This document shows, piece by piece, positions 8,286 through 17,315 of a DNA stretch of 64,000 nt; position 1 is the stretch's first letter; each line of letters opens with the position of its first letter. The position numbers were made by a program, and so were the translations under genes. The stretch is from NCBI RefSeq assembly GCF_016775475.1, contig NZ_JAEUXJ010000003.1, positions 62,001 through 126,000 on the forward strand, given 5' to 3'. The notes below the pieces were generated by a model that saw only the letters and a program-made list of their open reading frames with translations, was not told where the DNA came from and made no database searches. Source of the stretch: Belnapia mucosa (GTDB lineage Bacteria > Pseudomonadota > Alphaproteobacteria > Acetobacterales > Acetobacteraceae).

Positions 8286-11207
8286 TTACCGCAGCTTGAG
8301 CGTGGCCAGGATGGCGAAGGGCGAGTCGGGATTGATCCGCGGCTCGGGCTTGCGCGGCGGCTGCGGCGAGCGCGGGCCGCGCGGCGGTCCGTCATGGCGG
8401 GGCCCATCATGGCGCGGCTGGCCATGGCGCTGGCCCTCATGCCGCGGACCTTGCGGGCGCTGCCCTTCCGGCCGCTGGCCCTCGGGACGCGGGCCACGAT
8501 GCTGCTGCGGCGGGCCCTTGCCCTGGTGCTGCGGTCGCCCCTGATGCTGCGGCCGCGGGCCACGGGCCTCGCGCAGCAACTCGGCCGGCACCGGCGGCCC
8601 GAACATCCCCTCCGGCAGGGCGGGTGGCTGCGGCCGGGCCTGCTGCGGCCGGCGATCGCGCTGGCCTTGCGGTTGCCCCTGGGCTTGCCCCTGCCCTTGG
8701 GGCCGGCGGTCGCCGCGCGGATGGTGGTGCTGCGGCCGCGGCTGCGCCACGCGCAGCGGCGTCGGCGGGCCATACTGGCCCTCCTCCAGCGGCACCGGCT
8801 CCAGCAGGCGGAAGCCGAGCGCGGTCAGCGTCACGCCGAGCGTATCCGCCTTCACCCCGAGCCGGCTGGCGAGATCGGGCGGCGGCGGTGCCGGGGCCCG
8901 GCGCGTCAGGTAGCCCAGCTCGGCCGCGATCCGCTCCGCGACATCGAGGCGCAGCAGGACGGGGCCCGCCTCGATCCAGCCGATGGTCGCGGCGAAGCCC
9001 GGCGGCCAGTCGGCCCAGGGCACGGTGGTGGTCGCCTCCGGCTCCGGCCGGTGCAGGGCCACGAGGCCTGGCGCCGGCAGGGAGGGCGTGTCGATATTGC
9101 GCGACATGGCCCAGAGCTGGGCGCGCAGCGCCATGGCGCGGGGCTTCAGCGCCTCCGGCACGAAGAGGGCAAAGCGGCCGGCGCGGACGCCGATCGCCTT
9201 CAGCTTCTGCCGCAGATCGGGATTGATATTCCCCTCGGTGCCGCCGAGGGCGATGCCGAGCTGTTCCCGCAGCAGGAAGGCTGGGCCGCGCAGCGCGCCC
9301 TCCGCCTCGGCCTTGGCCTCGATGGCGGCGAGGATGCCGAGCTCCTTGGCGATCAGGCCTTCCACGAATTTCGCCAGCCGGGCGCGGACGCGCTCACGCT
9401 GGGCGCCGTCGAGGAATTCGCTCGGCAGCGGATCGACCTGCGGCTTGGAGGGCTCGGAGCCCGGGCGGAGCCGGGCGACCTCGGCGGTGCCGGCGCCGTT
9501 GTTCCAGGTGATGCGATGCGTCGGCGTCAGGGCGAAGGCATCGTCCTTCGCCACTTCGAGGGCGGCGACGCGGCGCGGCATCTCCTCCTTCAGCGCCCGG
9601 CGGGCGGCGCGGAGGATGAGCTTCTTCTGCTCCTCGGTCTCCGCCTCGGCCTCGGGGTGGAAGAGGAAGCCCTCGACCTTGCCGACGGGATGGCCCTCGA
9701 CCACCACCTCGCCCTGGCGCGTCACCGCGGAGAGCAGCTCTTCCTCGGTATCGTCGAGGCGGCGGATCAGATGCGCGGCGCGGCGATCGACGAAGCGCGC
9801 CGTCAGCCGCTCATGCAGCGCGTCGCTGACCGCATCCTCGGCCTTGCGGGCCTCGGTCTGGAGCGTCGCAGCATCCTTCAGCCAGTCGGCGCGGGCGGCG
9901 ACATAGGACCAGACCCGGATGCTGGCGAGGCGCGCCATCAGCGTATCGAGATCGCCCTCGATGCTGCTGCACTGCGCGATCTGGCCGAGCGCCCAATCCT
10001 CGGGCAGCACGCCATCCTCGGCCAAGTGGCGGAAGACGCGGCTGCAGAGCGCGGCGTGGCTGTCGTCCGAGAGCTTGCGGAAATCGGGGATCTGGCAGGC
10101 TTCCCAGAGGAGCTGCACCCGGGCCCGGCTGGAGGCCAGGGCCCGCACCTCCTCCTCCCGCGCCAGCATGGAGAGGGTGATGTGGTCCGTTGCGTCATTG
10201 CCCTTGGCGAGGCCGGGCTGCGGCGCGGGCATGGCGAGGCTGTCGAGCAGCGCATCGACATTGCTGAAGTCGAGGTCGCTGTTGCGCCAGGCCAGGGTCT
10301 GCAAGGGCTCGAAATTATGGGTCTCGATCTTGTGGACGATCTCGTCCGGCAGCGGCGGGCATTCGCCCGTCACGCCGAAGGTGCCGTCGCGCATGCCGCG
10401 GCCGGCGCGGCCGGCGATCTGCGCCGCCTCCTGCGCCGTCAGCTGGCGGGGCTTGTGGCCGTCGAATTTCTGCAAGGAGGCGAAGGCCACATGGTCCACA
10501 TCCATGTTGAGTCCCATCCCGATGGCATCCGTCGCCACCAGGAAATCCACCTCGCGGTTCTGATAGAGCGCCACCTGGGCATTGCGGGTGCGCGGGCTGA
10601 GCCGCCCCATCACCACGGCGCAGCCGCCACGGCGGCGGCGGATGGCCTCGGCGATCGCATAGACCTCGCCGGCGGAGAAGGCGACGACGGCGCTGCGCGG
10701 CGGCAGGCGGGTCAGCTTCTGCGGCCCGGAATGGGTCAGCTGCGAGAGGCGCGGCCGGGTCTCGATCTCGGCTTGCGGGACCAGGCGCTGAAGCAGCGGC
10801 CGGATGGTCTCGGCGCCGAGGAACATGGTCTCGACCATGCCGCGGGCATTCAGCAGCCGGTCGGTGAAGACATGGCCGCGATCCGGATCGGCGCAGAGCT
10901 GGATCTCGTCGACGGCGAGGAATTCCACGCGCCGGTCGAGCGGCATGGCTTCCACCGTACAGGCGAACCATTTCGCCTCGGGCGGGACGATCTTCTCCTC
11001 GCCGGTGATGAGCGCGACGTATCGCTCCCCCTTGGCGGCGACCATGCGGTCGTAATTCTCGCGCGCCAGCAGGCGCAGCGGGAAGCCGATGATGCCGCTG
11101 CTGTGCGCCAGCAGGCGGGTGATCGCCAAATGGGTCTTGCCGGTGTTGGTCGGGCCAAGCACCGCGCGAACCCGGGCTTCGAACATAGGGGTATGGGTGT
11201 CCGGCAT
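8286..11207 (-). CDS. Suv3-like RNA helicase with disordered C-terminal tail
   Basis: Superfamily 2 helicase of 973 residues. Walker A GPTNTGKT is at 18-25, the Suv3-type DEIQ box follows in VDEIQLCADPDRGH, and motif VI is QIAGRAGRG. The family acts in mitochondrial RNA degradosomes and has widespread alphaproteobacterial relatives. The ATG at 11205-11207 has AGGA upstream and begins close to the helicase core; the open frame extends 47 codons further but into the palindromic element. Residues about 815-960 (8328-8765) are a Gln/Pro/Arg/His-rich low-complexity tail ending in a conserved-looking DSPFAILATLKLR. Confidence 0.88.
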   Translation of the reverse strand: MPDTHTPMFEARVRAVLGPTNTGKTHLAITRLLAHSSGIIGFPLRLLARENYDRMVAAKGERYVALITGEEKIVPPEAKWFACTVEAMPLDRRVEFLAVDEIQLCADPDRGHVFTDRLLNARGMVETMFLGAETIRPLLQRLVPQAEIETRPRLSQLTHSGPQKLTRLPPRSAVVAFSAGEVYAIAEAIRRRRGGCAVVMGRLSPRTRNAQVALYQNREVDFLVATDAIGMGLNMDVDHVAFASLQKFDGHKPRQLTAQEAAQIAGRAGRGMRDGTFGVTGECPPLPDEIVHKIETHNFEPLQTLAWRNSDLDFSNVDALLDSLAMPAPQPGLAKGNDATDHITLSMLAREEEVRALASSRARVQLLWEACQIPDFRKLSDDSHAALCSRVFRHLAEDGVLPEDWALGQIAQCSSIEGDLDTLMARLASIRVWSYVAARADWLKDAATLQTEARKAEDAVSDALHERLTARFVDRRAAHLIRRLDDTEEELLSAVTRQGEVVVEGHPVGKVEGFLFHPEAEAETEEQKKLILRAARRALKEEMPRRVAALEVAKDDAFALTPTHRITWNNGAGTAEVARLRPGSEPSKPQVDPLPSEFLDGAQRERVRARLAKFVEGLIAKELGILAAIEAKAEAEGALRGPAFLLREQLGIALGGTEGNINPDLRQKLKAIGVRAGRFALFVPEALKPRAMALRAQLWAMSRNIDTPSLPAPGLVALHRPEPEATTTVPWADWPPGFAATIGWIEAGPVLLRLDVAERIAAELGYLTRRAPAPPPPDLASRLGVKADTLGVTLTALGFRLLEPVPLEEGQYGPPTPLRVAQPRPQHHHPRGDRRPQGQGQAQGQPQGQRDRRPQQARPQPPALPEGMFGPPVPAELLREARGPRPQHQGRPQHQGKGPPQQHRGPRPEGQRPEGQRPQGPRHEGQRHGQPRHDGPRHDGPPRGPRSPQPPRKPEPRINPDSPFAILATLKLR

Positions 11208-11319
11208 GCGGCGCCATTCCTGGGCCGGATGGCGACGGATTGCAACCTCGGGCGCAGGATGCGCCAGACCGGCTTCCGCTCGGCCAGGCTCGCGGAAGCC
11301 GGTCTGGGTTTTGTCGGGC

Positions 11320-11365
11320 GAGCAAATTACCCCTCCCGGATGTTCCATCCTTCCGGGGTTTGCTC
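11320..11365. repeat. Palindromic repeat element, copy A
   Basis: Imperfect inverted repeat whose arms are GAGCAAATTACCCC and CCGGGGTTTGCTC (the latter reads GAGCAAACCCCGG on the other strand). Copy B at 23044-23089 has the same two arms in the opposite orientation, including the asymmetric TAAT insertion and a following CGCCC. The element sits between divergent genes, 12 bases ahead of the MFS start, so it is not simply their terminator. Confidence 0.55.
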
Positions 11366-11377
11366 TAGTCGCCCGCC

Positions 11378-12517
11378 ATGCCCCTCGCCGTACAAAGCCG
11401 CTTCGCCCTGGTCTATGCGGCGCAATTCGCCACGGTCGGCGTGCTGGTGCCCTTCATCCCGGCGGTGCTGGCCGGACATGGGCTGACGCCGGGCGAGATC
11501 GCCACCATCCTCGCCCTCGGCTCCGCGGTGCGGCTGCTGGCGGCCCCGGCGGTGGGGCGCGGGGCCGATGGCTGGGGGGATGCACGGAGCATCCTGGTCC
11601 TGGCCTCGGGGCTGGCGGCCTGCACCATCACCGGCTTCGCCTGGGCGCCGGGCTTCGGGGCGCTGGTCGCGGTGGCCATGCTGCATGCGCTGGTGAGCGC
11701 GCCGGTGGTGCCGCTCTCGGATGCGCTCTGCCTCGGCGGGGCGCGGCAGCTTGGCTTCGATTACGGGCGGGCGCGCTCGGCGGGCTCGGCCAGCTACATC
11801 GCCGCCGCGGTGCTGGCGGGCTTCGCCGTGCAATGGGCCGGGGCGCCGGTGGTGGTCTGGCTGGCCTCCCTGTTCTTCCTGCTGACGGCGCTGGCGGCGC
11901 GCGGGGTGCCGCGGCTGGAGGCACCGGCCGCCGGGCGGGGCGGCTTCCGGGCGCCCTTCCGCGACCCGGCCTTCCGCTGGCTGCTGCCGCTTTCGGCGCT
12001 GATCCAGGGCAGCCATGCCCTCTACTATGGGTTCGCCACGCTGCACTGGCAGGCGGCCGGGCTTTCCTCCGGCGTCATCGGCCTGCTCTGGGGCGAGGGC
12101 GTGGTGGTGGAGGTGGCGCTCTTCCTCTGGGGCCGGCCGCTGGTGGAACGCCTCGGCCCGGCGGGGCTGGCGGGGCTCGCGGCCCTGGCCGGGGTGGTGC
12201 GCTGGAGCGTGACGGCGATGACGAGCTGGCTGCCGGCGCTGGTCGTCGTGCAGCTGCTGCATGCGCTGACCTTCGGGGCGATGCATCTCGGCGCCATGCG
12301 GGTGCTGGGCAGCCTGCCGCCCGGCCAGGCGGCGACGGCGCAGACCCTGCATTCCTCGCTCGGGGTCGGGCTGGCGATGGGGCTGCTGACCTATGGCTGC
12401 GGCCCGCTCTATGCCCGCTTCGGCGGGGAGGGCTTCTGGGCGATGGCCGCATTGTGCGCCATCGCACTGCCGATTGCCGGGAATTTGCGGCGGGCTCTCC
12501 GCCGGCGGAGGGGCTGA
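11378..12517 (+). CDS. MFS transporter, HcaT-like
   Basis: A 379-residue transporter with about 12 hydrophobic helices, resembling the MFS_1_like/3-phenylpropionate transporter group. LVYAAQFATVGVLVPFIP marks helix 1, and GRGADGWGDAR is the motif A-like loop after helix 2. The substrate is not readable. The ATG lies directly after palindromic element A. The CFA-type gene follows 81 bases later on the same strand. Confidence 0.8.
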   Translation: MPLAVQSRFALVYAAQFATVGVLVPFIPAVLAGHGLTPGEIATILALGSAVRLLAAPAVGRGADGWGDARSILVLASGLAACTITGFAWAPGFGALVAVAMLHALVSAPVVPLSDALCLGGARQLGFDYGRARSAGSASYIAAAVLAGFAVQWAGAPVVVWLASLFFLLTALAARGVPRLEAPAAGRGGFRAPFRDPAFRWLLPLSALIQGSHALYYGFATLHWQAAGLSSGVIGLLWGEGVVVEVALFLWGRPLVERLGPAGLAGLAALAGVVRWSVTAMTSWLPALVVVQLLHALTFGAMHLGAMRVLGSLPPGQAATAQTLHSSLGVGLAMGLLTYGCGPLYARFGGEGFWAMAALCAIALPIAGNLRRALRRRRG

Positions 12518-12598
12518 ACGGGCCCCTACCGCTGGACGCCCGGGCCAAGCGGGCACAGACTAAGCCCTTGATCGGCTGATGACGGAGTGCGGCATCCC

Positions 12599-13837
12599 AT
12601 GCTGTTGCACACCATCCTGACCCGCATGATCCGGACCGGAAGCCTGACGGTCCGCTACCCCTCGGGGCGCATCCGCGTCTATGGCACGGGAGAGGCTCCG
12701 ATGGCCGGCCTCTGGCTCCGCACCCCGCGGGCCGAGCGGCGCATGGTGCTCAATCCCGGCCTCGCCCTCGGCGAGCTCTATATGGATGGCGAGGTGGAGC
12801 CGCTGGACTGCTCGATCTTCGAGCTGCTGGACCTTATGGCGGGAAATCTCTGGGCCGGCGCGCCGCATCCGATGGAGACGCTGAACTACCAGCTGCGGCG
12901 GCTGCGGCGGCGGATCGACCAGCTCAACCCGGCCGGGCGGGCGCGGCGCAACGTGGCGCATCACTACGACCTGAACGGGCGGCTCTATGCCCTCTTCCTC
13001 GACCGGGATCGGCAGTATTCCTGCGGCTATTTCCCGACCGGACAGGAAACGCTGGACGAGGCCCAGACGGCCAAGAAGCGGCACATCGCCGCCAAGCTGC
13101 GGCTGACCGAGCCGGGGCTGGAAGTGGTCGATATCGGCTGCGGCTGGGGCGGCATGGCGCTGACCCTGGCGCGGGACTGGGGCGCGCGCGTCACCGGCAT
13201 CACCCTGAGCGAGGAGCAGCTGGGCGTCGCCCGGAGCCGGGCCGAGGAAGCCGGCCTCGCCGACCGGGTGCGGTTCGAGCTGCTGGACTACCGGGCGCTG
13301 CCGCAATTCCTCGGGCGGCCGGTGGACCGGGTGGTCTCGGTCGGCATGTTCGAGCATGTGGGGATCGACCATTACCGCAGCTTCTTCCGCACCCTGCGGG
13401 GGCTGCTGAAGCCGGATGGGGTGGCGCTGATCCATGCGATTGGCCGCGCGGCCGGGCCAGGGGCGACCAATCCCTGGCTGACGAAATACATCTTCCCCGG
13501 CGGCTATTCCCCCGCCCTGTCCGAGGTGCTGCCGGCGGTCGAGGCCTCCGGCCTCTGGGTCACGGATATCGAGATCCTGCGCCTGCACTATGCCGAGACG
13601 CTGAAGCACTGGCGGCGCCGATTCGCCGCCAACCGGGATGCCATCCTCTCGCTCTATGACGAGCGCTTCTGCCGGATGTTCGAATTCTACCTGGCGGGGG
13701 CGGAGCTGTCCTTCCGCCGCTCGGACCACATGAATTGGCAGCTCCAGCTCTCGCCCAGCGTCGATGCCCTGCCGATGTCGCGGGACTACATGCTGGATGC
13801 GGAACGGGCGGCGGCCGGGGGGCGGGTTTCGGCCTGA
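12599..13837 (+). CDS. cfa: Cyclopropane-fatty-acyl-phospholipid synthase family methyltransferase
   Basis: A 412-residue SAM-dependent enzyme of the CFA/mycolic acid synthase family, which transfers a methylene group to unsaturated phospholipid acyl chains at the inner membrane. The SAM motif VVDIGCGWGGMAL lies near residue 180, and MFEHVGIDHY carries the conserved active-site region. The N-terminal lipid-binding domain is present, so the gene looks complete. ATG 12599 is favoured over GTG 12587 because CGGAG stands about 11 bases before it. Some relatives make other methylated lipids. Confidence 0.88.
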   Translation: MLLHTILTRMIRTGSLTVRYPSGRIRVYGTGEAPMAGLWLRTPRAERRMVLNPGLALGELYMDGEVEPLDCSIFELLDLMAGNLWAGAPHPMETLNYQLRRLRRRIDQLNPAGRARRNVAHHYDLNGRLYALFLDRDRQYSCGYFPTGQETLDEAQTAKKRHIAAKLRLTEPGLEVVDIGCGWGGMALTLARDWGARVTGITLSEEQLGVARSRAEEAGLADRVRFELLDYRALPQFLGRPVDRVVSVGMFEHVGIDHYRSFFRTLRGLLKPDGVALIHAIGRAAGPGATNPWLTKYIFPGGYSPALSEVLPAVEASGLWVTDIEILRLHYAETLKHWRRRFAANRDAILSLYDERFCRMFEFYLAGAELSFRRSDHMNWQLQLSPSVDALPMSRDYMLDAERAAAGGRVSA

Positions 13838-13888
13838 TCCTCCGTGTCGGGCGGGCCACGGGGAAGGGAGACGGACGGGTTGCCCCCG

Positions 13889-13916
13889 TTATCCACAGCC
13901 ATCCCCATGATCCACA
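13889..13916 (+). promoter_or_regulatory. Two DnaA-box-like sites upstream of dnaB
   Basis: TTATCCACA (13889-13897) is a perfect match to the DnaA box TTATNCACA. TGATCCACA (13908-13916) matches at eight of nine positions, with starts 19 bases apart on the same strand. They end 27 bases before the dnaB start codon. DnaA control of dnaB is inferred. Confidence 0.6.
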
Positions 13917-13943
13917 GCCACCCGACTGGGCTATGCTGGCGTC

Positions 13944-15470
13944 ATGAACACCATGGACCAGCCCGCCCCCTTCGCCGGCCTCGAGGCCGGACTGCTCGGA
14001 ATGTCGCAGCGGGTGCCGCCCTCGAATCTGCAGGCGGAACAGGCGCTGCTCGGCGCCTTGCTGGCCAACAACAAGGCCTATGAACGGGTTTCCGAATTCC
14101 TCGCCCCGGAGCATTTCGCCGATGCCGTGCATGGGCGGATCTTCCGGGCCATCCAGCGCCGGATCGAGGCCGGGCAACTCGCCGATGTCGTGACCCTGCG
14201 GCCGGAATTCGAGCATTCCGGCCTGCTGGATGAGGTGGGCGGGCCGGCCTATCTGGCCCAGCTGCTCTCGGCCATGATCGGCATCATCAATGCCGGCGAA
14301 TATGGCCGGATGATCCATGATGCCTGGCTGCGCCGGCAGCTGGTCGATGTGGGCGAGGAGGTGGTGAACCGCGCCTTCGGCGCCGAGCCGGAGCTGGACG
14401 CCAAGGCGCAGCTCGAGGCCGCGGAGCAGCGGCTCTTCGACCTCGCCAAGGATGGCGGCTCGGAGGGCGGCTTCGTCACCTTTGAACGGGCGCTGACCGA
14501 TGCGGTGCTGGCCGCCGAGCGGGCCTTCTCGACCCCTGGCGGCGTCTCCGGCCTCTCCTCCGGCCTGCGCGACCTCGATGCCAAGACCGGCGGGCTGCAT
14601 GGCTCGGACCTGCTGATCCTCGCCGGGCGGCCGGGCATGGGCAAGACGGCGCTCGCCACCAAGATCGCCTTCGGCGCCGCCCAGGCCCTGGTGAAGGAGG
14701 CGCAGGAGAAGGGCGAGGGCGTGCAGCCCCGCGGCGCGGTCGCCATCTTCTCCCTGGAAATGAGCGCCGACCAGCTCGCCACCCGCCTGCTGTCCGAGGC
14801 ATCGCGCATCTCGGGCGACAAGATCCGCCGCGGCGACATCTCCCAGCGCGATTTCGACCGCTTCGTCGAGGTGAGCCGGGAGCTGGCGACCCTGCCGCTG
14901 GTCATCGACGACACCCCGGCCATCACCATCTCGGCGCTCCGCACCCGCTGCCGGCGGTTGAAGCGCACCCGGGGGCTGGAGCTGGTGGTGGTCGACTACC
15001 TCCAGCTGATGCGGCCGGCGGCGGGGACGCGGCCGGAAAGCCGGGTGCTGGAAATCTCCATGATCACCCAGGGGCTCAAGGCCATCGCCAAGGAGCTGTC
15101 GGTGCCGGTCATCGCGCTCTCCCAGCTCTCCCGCGCGGTCGAGCAGCGCGAGGACAAGCGGCCGCAGCTGAGCGATCTCCGCGAGTCGGGCTCGATCGAG
15201 CAGGACGCCGACATGGTGATGTTCGTCTACCGCGACGAATATTACGAGGCGCAGCGGGCGCCGAAGCAGGTGGGGTTCGAGGGCGAGGACAAGTTCCAGG
15301 AGGCGCTGAACCAGTGGCAGCAGCGCATGGAAGCGGTCCACAACCGCGCCGACCTCATCATCTCCAAGCAGCGCCACGGCCCGACCGGGACCATCCCGCT
15401 CTTCTTCGAGGCGGAGTTCACCCGCTTCGGCGACCTGGACCAGGCGCATATCGGCCATGACGGGTATTGA
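13944..15470 (+). CDS. dnaB: Replicative DNA helicase DnaB
   Basis: Hexameric fork helicase, 508 residues. The N-terminal domain begins at PPSNLQAEQALLGALL (about 25-40). The RecA-like C-terminal domain has Walker A GRPGMGKT (228-235), IFSLEMSADQLATRLL, Walker B VVVDYLQLM and the arginine-finger region LSDLRESGSIEQDADM. Length is slightly above the usual 450-500 because of inserts around Walker A and near the C-terminus. The end overlaps alr by 14 bases. No intein is present. Confidence 0.97.
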   Translation: MNTMDQPAPFAGLEAGLLGMSQRVPPSNLQAEQALLGALLANNKAYERVSEFLAPEHFADAVHGRIFRAIQRRIEAGQLADVVTLRPEFEHSGLLDEVGGPAYLAQLLSAMIGIINAGEYGRMIHDAWLRRQLVDVGEEVVNRAFGAEPELDAKAQLEAAEQRLFDLAKDGGSEGGFVTFERALTDAVLAAERAFSTPGGVSGLSSGLRDLDAKTGGLHGSDLLILAGRPGMGKTALATKIAFGAAQALVKEAQEKGEGVQPRGAVAIFSLEMSADQLATRLLSEASRISGDKIRRGDISQRDFDRFVEVSRELATLPLVIDDTPAITISALRTRCRRLKRTRGLELVVVDYLQLMRPAAGTRPESRVLEISMITQGLKAIAKELSVPVIALSQLSRAVEQREDKRPQLSDLRESGSIEQDADMVMFVYRDEYYEAQRAPKQVGFEGEDKFQEALNQWQQRMEAVHNRADLIISKQRHGPTGTIPLFFEAEFTRFGDLDQAHIGHDGY

Positions 15471-16527
15471 GGCGGTCCTCACCGTCGATTTAGGGGCCAT
15501 CGCCGCCAATTGGCGGCAGCTCGCGGCGGCCGGACCGGTCGCCGGGGTGGTGAAGGCGGATGGCTATGGCCTGGGTACGGCGCCGGTGGGGCGTGCCCTG
15601 CTCGCGGCCGGCTGCCGGCATTTCTTCGTGGCCCATCTGTCCGAGGGCGTGGCGCTGCGGGCGGCGATCGGTGCCGGGCCGATGATCGCGGTGCTGAACG
15701 GCTTCCCGCCTGGGGCCGATGACGGGGCCGGCCTTGTCCCGGTGCTGAACGGCCTGCCCGATGTCGCGGCCTGGACGGCGGCGGCGCGGGCGGCGGAGCG
15801 GGCGCTGCCGGCCATCCTGCATGTCGATACCGGCATGGCGCGGCTCGGCCTCGATGCGGGCGAACTGGAGCGGGTGGCGGAGGATCACGGGCTGCTGGCC
15901 GGGCTCGACCTCCGTTATGTGATGACGCATCTCGCCTGCGCCGATGCACCGGAGCATCCGCTGAACGCCGACCAGGCCCGCCGCTTCGCCGCCGCCTGCG
16001 CCCGCCTGCCGCCGGCGCCGCGCAGCTTCGCCAATTCCTCCGGCCTCTTCCTCGGCCCGGACTTCGCCAGCGATCTCGGCCGGCCCGGCTGCGCTCTCTA
16101 TGGCATCAACCCCACCCCCGGCCGGCCCAACCCGATGCGCCAGGCCGTGGGCCTGGAGGCGCCGATCCTCCAGGTCCGGGAGATCGCGGCCGGGACGCCG
16201 GTCGGCTACGGGGCGAGTTGGACCGCCCCCCGCCCCTCCCGGATTGCCACGGTTGCCGCGGGATATGCGGATGGCTACCTTCGCGCCCTCTCGGGGCGGG
16301 CCACCGGCATCCTCGCCGGTCGGCCCGTGCCCCTGGTTGGCCGGGTATCCATGGATCTCATCACCTTCGACGTGACGGATGTGCCGCCCCCGGCGCCGGG
16401 CGACCGGATCGGCCTGATCGGGCCGGGCCTGACGCCGGACGACCTCGCCACCGCGGCCGGCACCATCGGCTACGAGATCCTCACCTCGCTTGGCGCCCGC
16501 TACCGGCGCGAGTACCGCGGCGCCTGA
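15457..16527 (+). CDS. alr: Alanine racemase
   Basis: PLP-dependent racemase, 356 residues, making D-alanine for peptidoglycan. The PLP lysine is K33 in VVKADGYGLG. The C-terminal beta-domain holds GYGASW and GYADGY, followed by LVGRVSMDLITFDVTD, the conserved block carrying the second-monomer active-site residues. ATG 15457 lies inside the end of dnaB, and the stop overlaps mlaE through TGATG. A dnaB-alr pair is common in alphaproteobacteria. Confidence 0.96.
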   Translation: MTGIEAVLTVDLGAIAANWRQLAAAGPVAGVVKADGYGLGTAPVGRALLAAGCRHFFVAHLSEGVALRAAIGAGPMIAVLNGFPPGADDGAGLVPVLNGLPDVAAWTAAARAAERALPAILHVDTGMARLGLDAGELERVAEDHGLLAGLDLRYVMTHLACADAPEHPLNADQARRFAAACARLPPAPRSFANSSGLFLGPDFASDLGRPGCALYGINPTPGRPNPMRQAVGLEAPILQVREIAAGTPVGYGASWTAPRPSRIATVAAGYADGYLRALSGRATGILAGRPVPLVGRVSMDLITFDVTDVPPPAPGDRIGLIGPGLTPDDLATAAGTIGYEILTSLGARYRREYRGA

Positions 16528-17315
16528 TGGCCGCCATATTGCTCGATCCACTGGCGGCCATCGGCCGCGCGACGCTCGGCGCCTGCCGTACGGTCGGGGG
16601 CATCGCGCTCTTCGCGCTGGAGGCGGTGAGCCATCTGGTCCGGCCGCCCTTTTATGGGCGGCTCTTCGCCCGCGCCTTCCTCGAGGTCGCCTGGTTCTCC
16701 CTGCCGGTGGTGGCGCTGACCGCGGTCTTCACCGGCATGGTCCTCGCCCTGCAGAGCTATACCGGCTTCGCCCGCTTCAATGCGCAGAGCGCCATCGCCA
16801 GCGTCGTCGTCATCTCCCTGGTGCGCGAATTGGGGCCGGTGCTGGCGGCGCTGATGGTGGCCGGGCGGATCGGTGCCAGCTTCGCCGCCGAGATCGGCAC
16901 CATGCGCGTCACCGACCAGATCGATGCGCTGACCACGCTCTCGACCAATCCGATGAAATACCTGGTGGCGCCAAGGCTGCTGGCGGCGACGATTGCCTTG
17001 CCGCTGCTGGTGCTGGTGGCGGATGTGCTCGGCGTCATGGGTGGATGGCTGATCGGCACGCTGAAGCTCGGCTTCGTCTCGGCCGCCTATCTGAAATCCA
17101 CCTTCGACTATCTCGAAACGGATGACGTGGTCTCCGGCCTGGTGAAGGCAGCGGTCTTCGGCTTCGTCATCGCGCTGATGGGCACCTGGTGCGGCTATAA
17201 CAGCCGCGGCGGCGCACAGGGCGTGGGCGGGGCGACGACCTCGGCGGTGGTGGCCTCCTCCATCCTGATCCTCGCGCTCGACTACGTGCTGACCGAGATC
17301 TTCTTCGCGCAATGA
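16527..17315 (+). CDS. mlaE: MlaE-family ABC transporter permease
   Basis: Inner-membrane permease of 262 residues for phospholipid traffic to or from the outer membrane. It shows the family blocks FTGMVLALQSYTGF, LVRELGPVLAALMVAGRIG, GTMRVTDQIDAL and NPMKYLVAPR, with a cytoplasmic amphipathic N-terminus. The start ATG shares its A with the alr stop (TGATG); a longer frame upstream only repeats alr. It overlaps mlaF by ATGA. No MlaD follows within the window. Confidence 0.93.
   Translation: MAAILLDPLAAIGRATLGACRTVGGIALFALEAVSHLVRPPFYGRLFARAFLEVAWFSLPVVALTAVFTGMVLALQSYTGFARFNAQSAIASVVVISLVRELGPVLAALMVAGRIGASFAAEIGTMRVTDQIDALTTLSTNPMKYLVAPRLLAATIALPLLVLVADVLGVMGGWLIGTLKLGFVSAAYLKSTFDYLETDDVVSGLVKAAVFGFVIALMGTWCGYNSRGGAQGVGGATTSAVVASSILILALDYVLTEIFFAQ

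Noticed and set aside
8139..11486. 1115-codon open frame antisense to the helicase and S4 genes
   Set aside because: A GC-driven shadow; no recognisable motif, and the minus-strand helicase has complete catalytic motifs.
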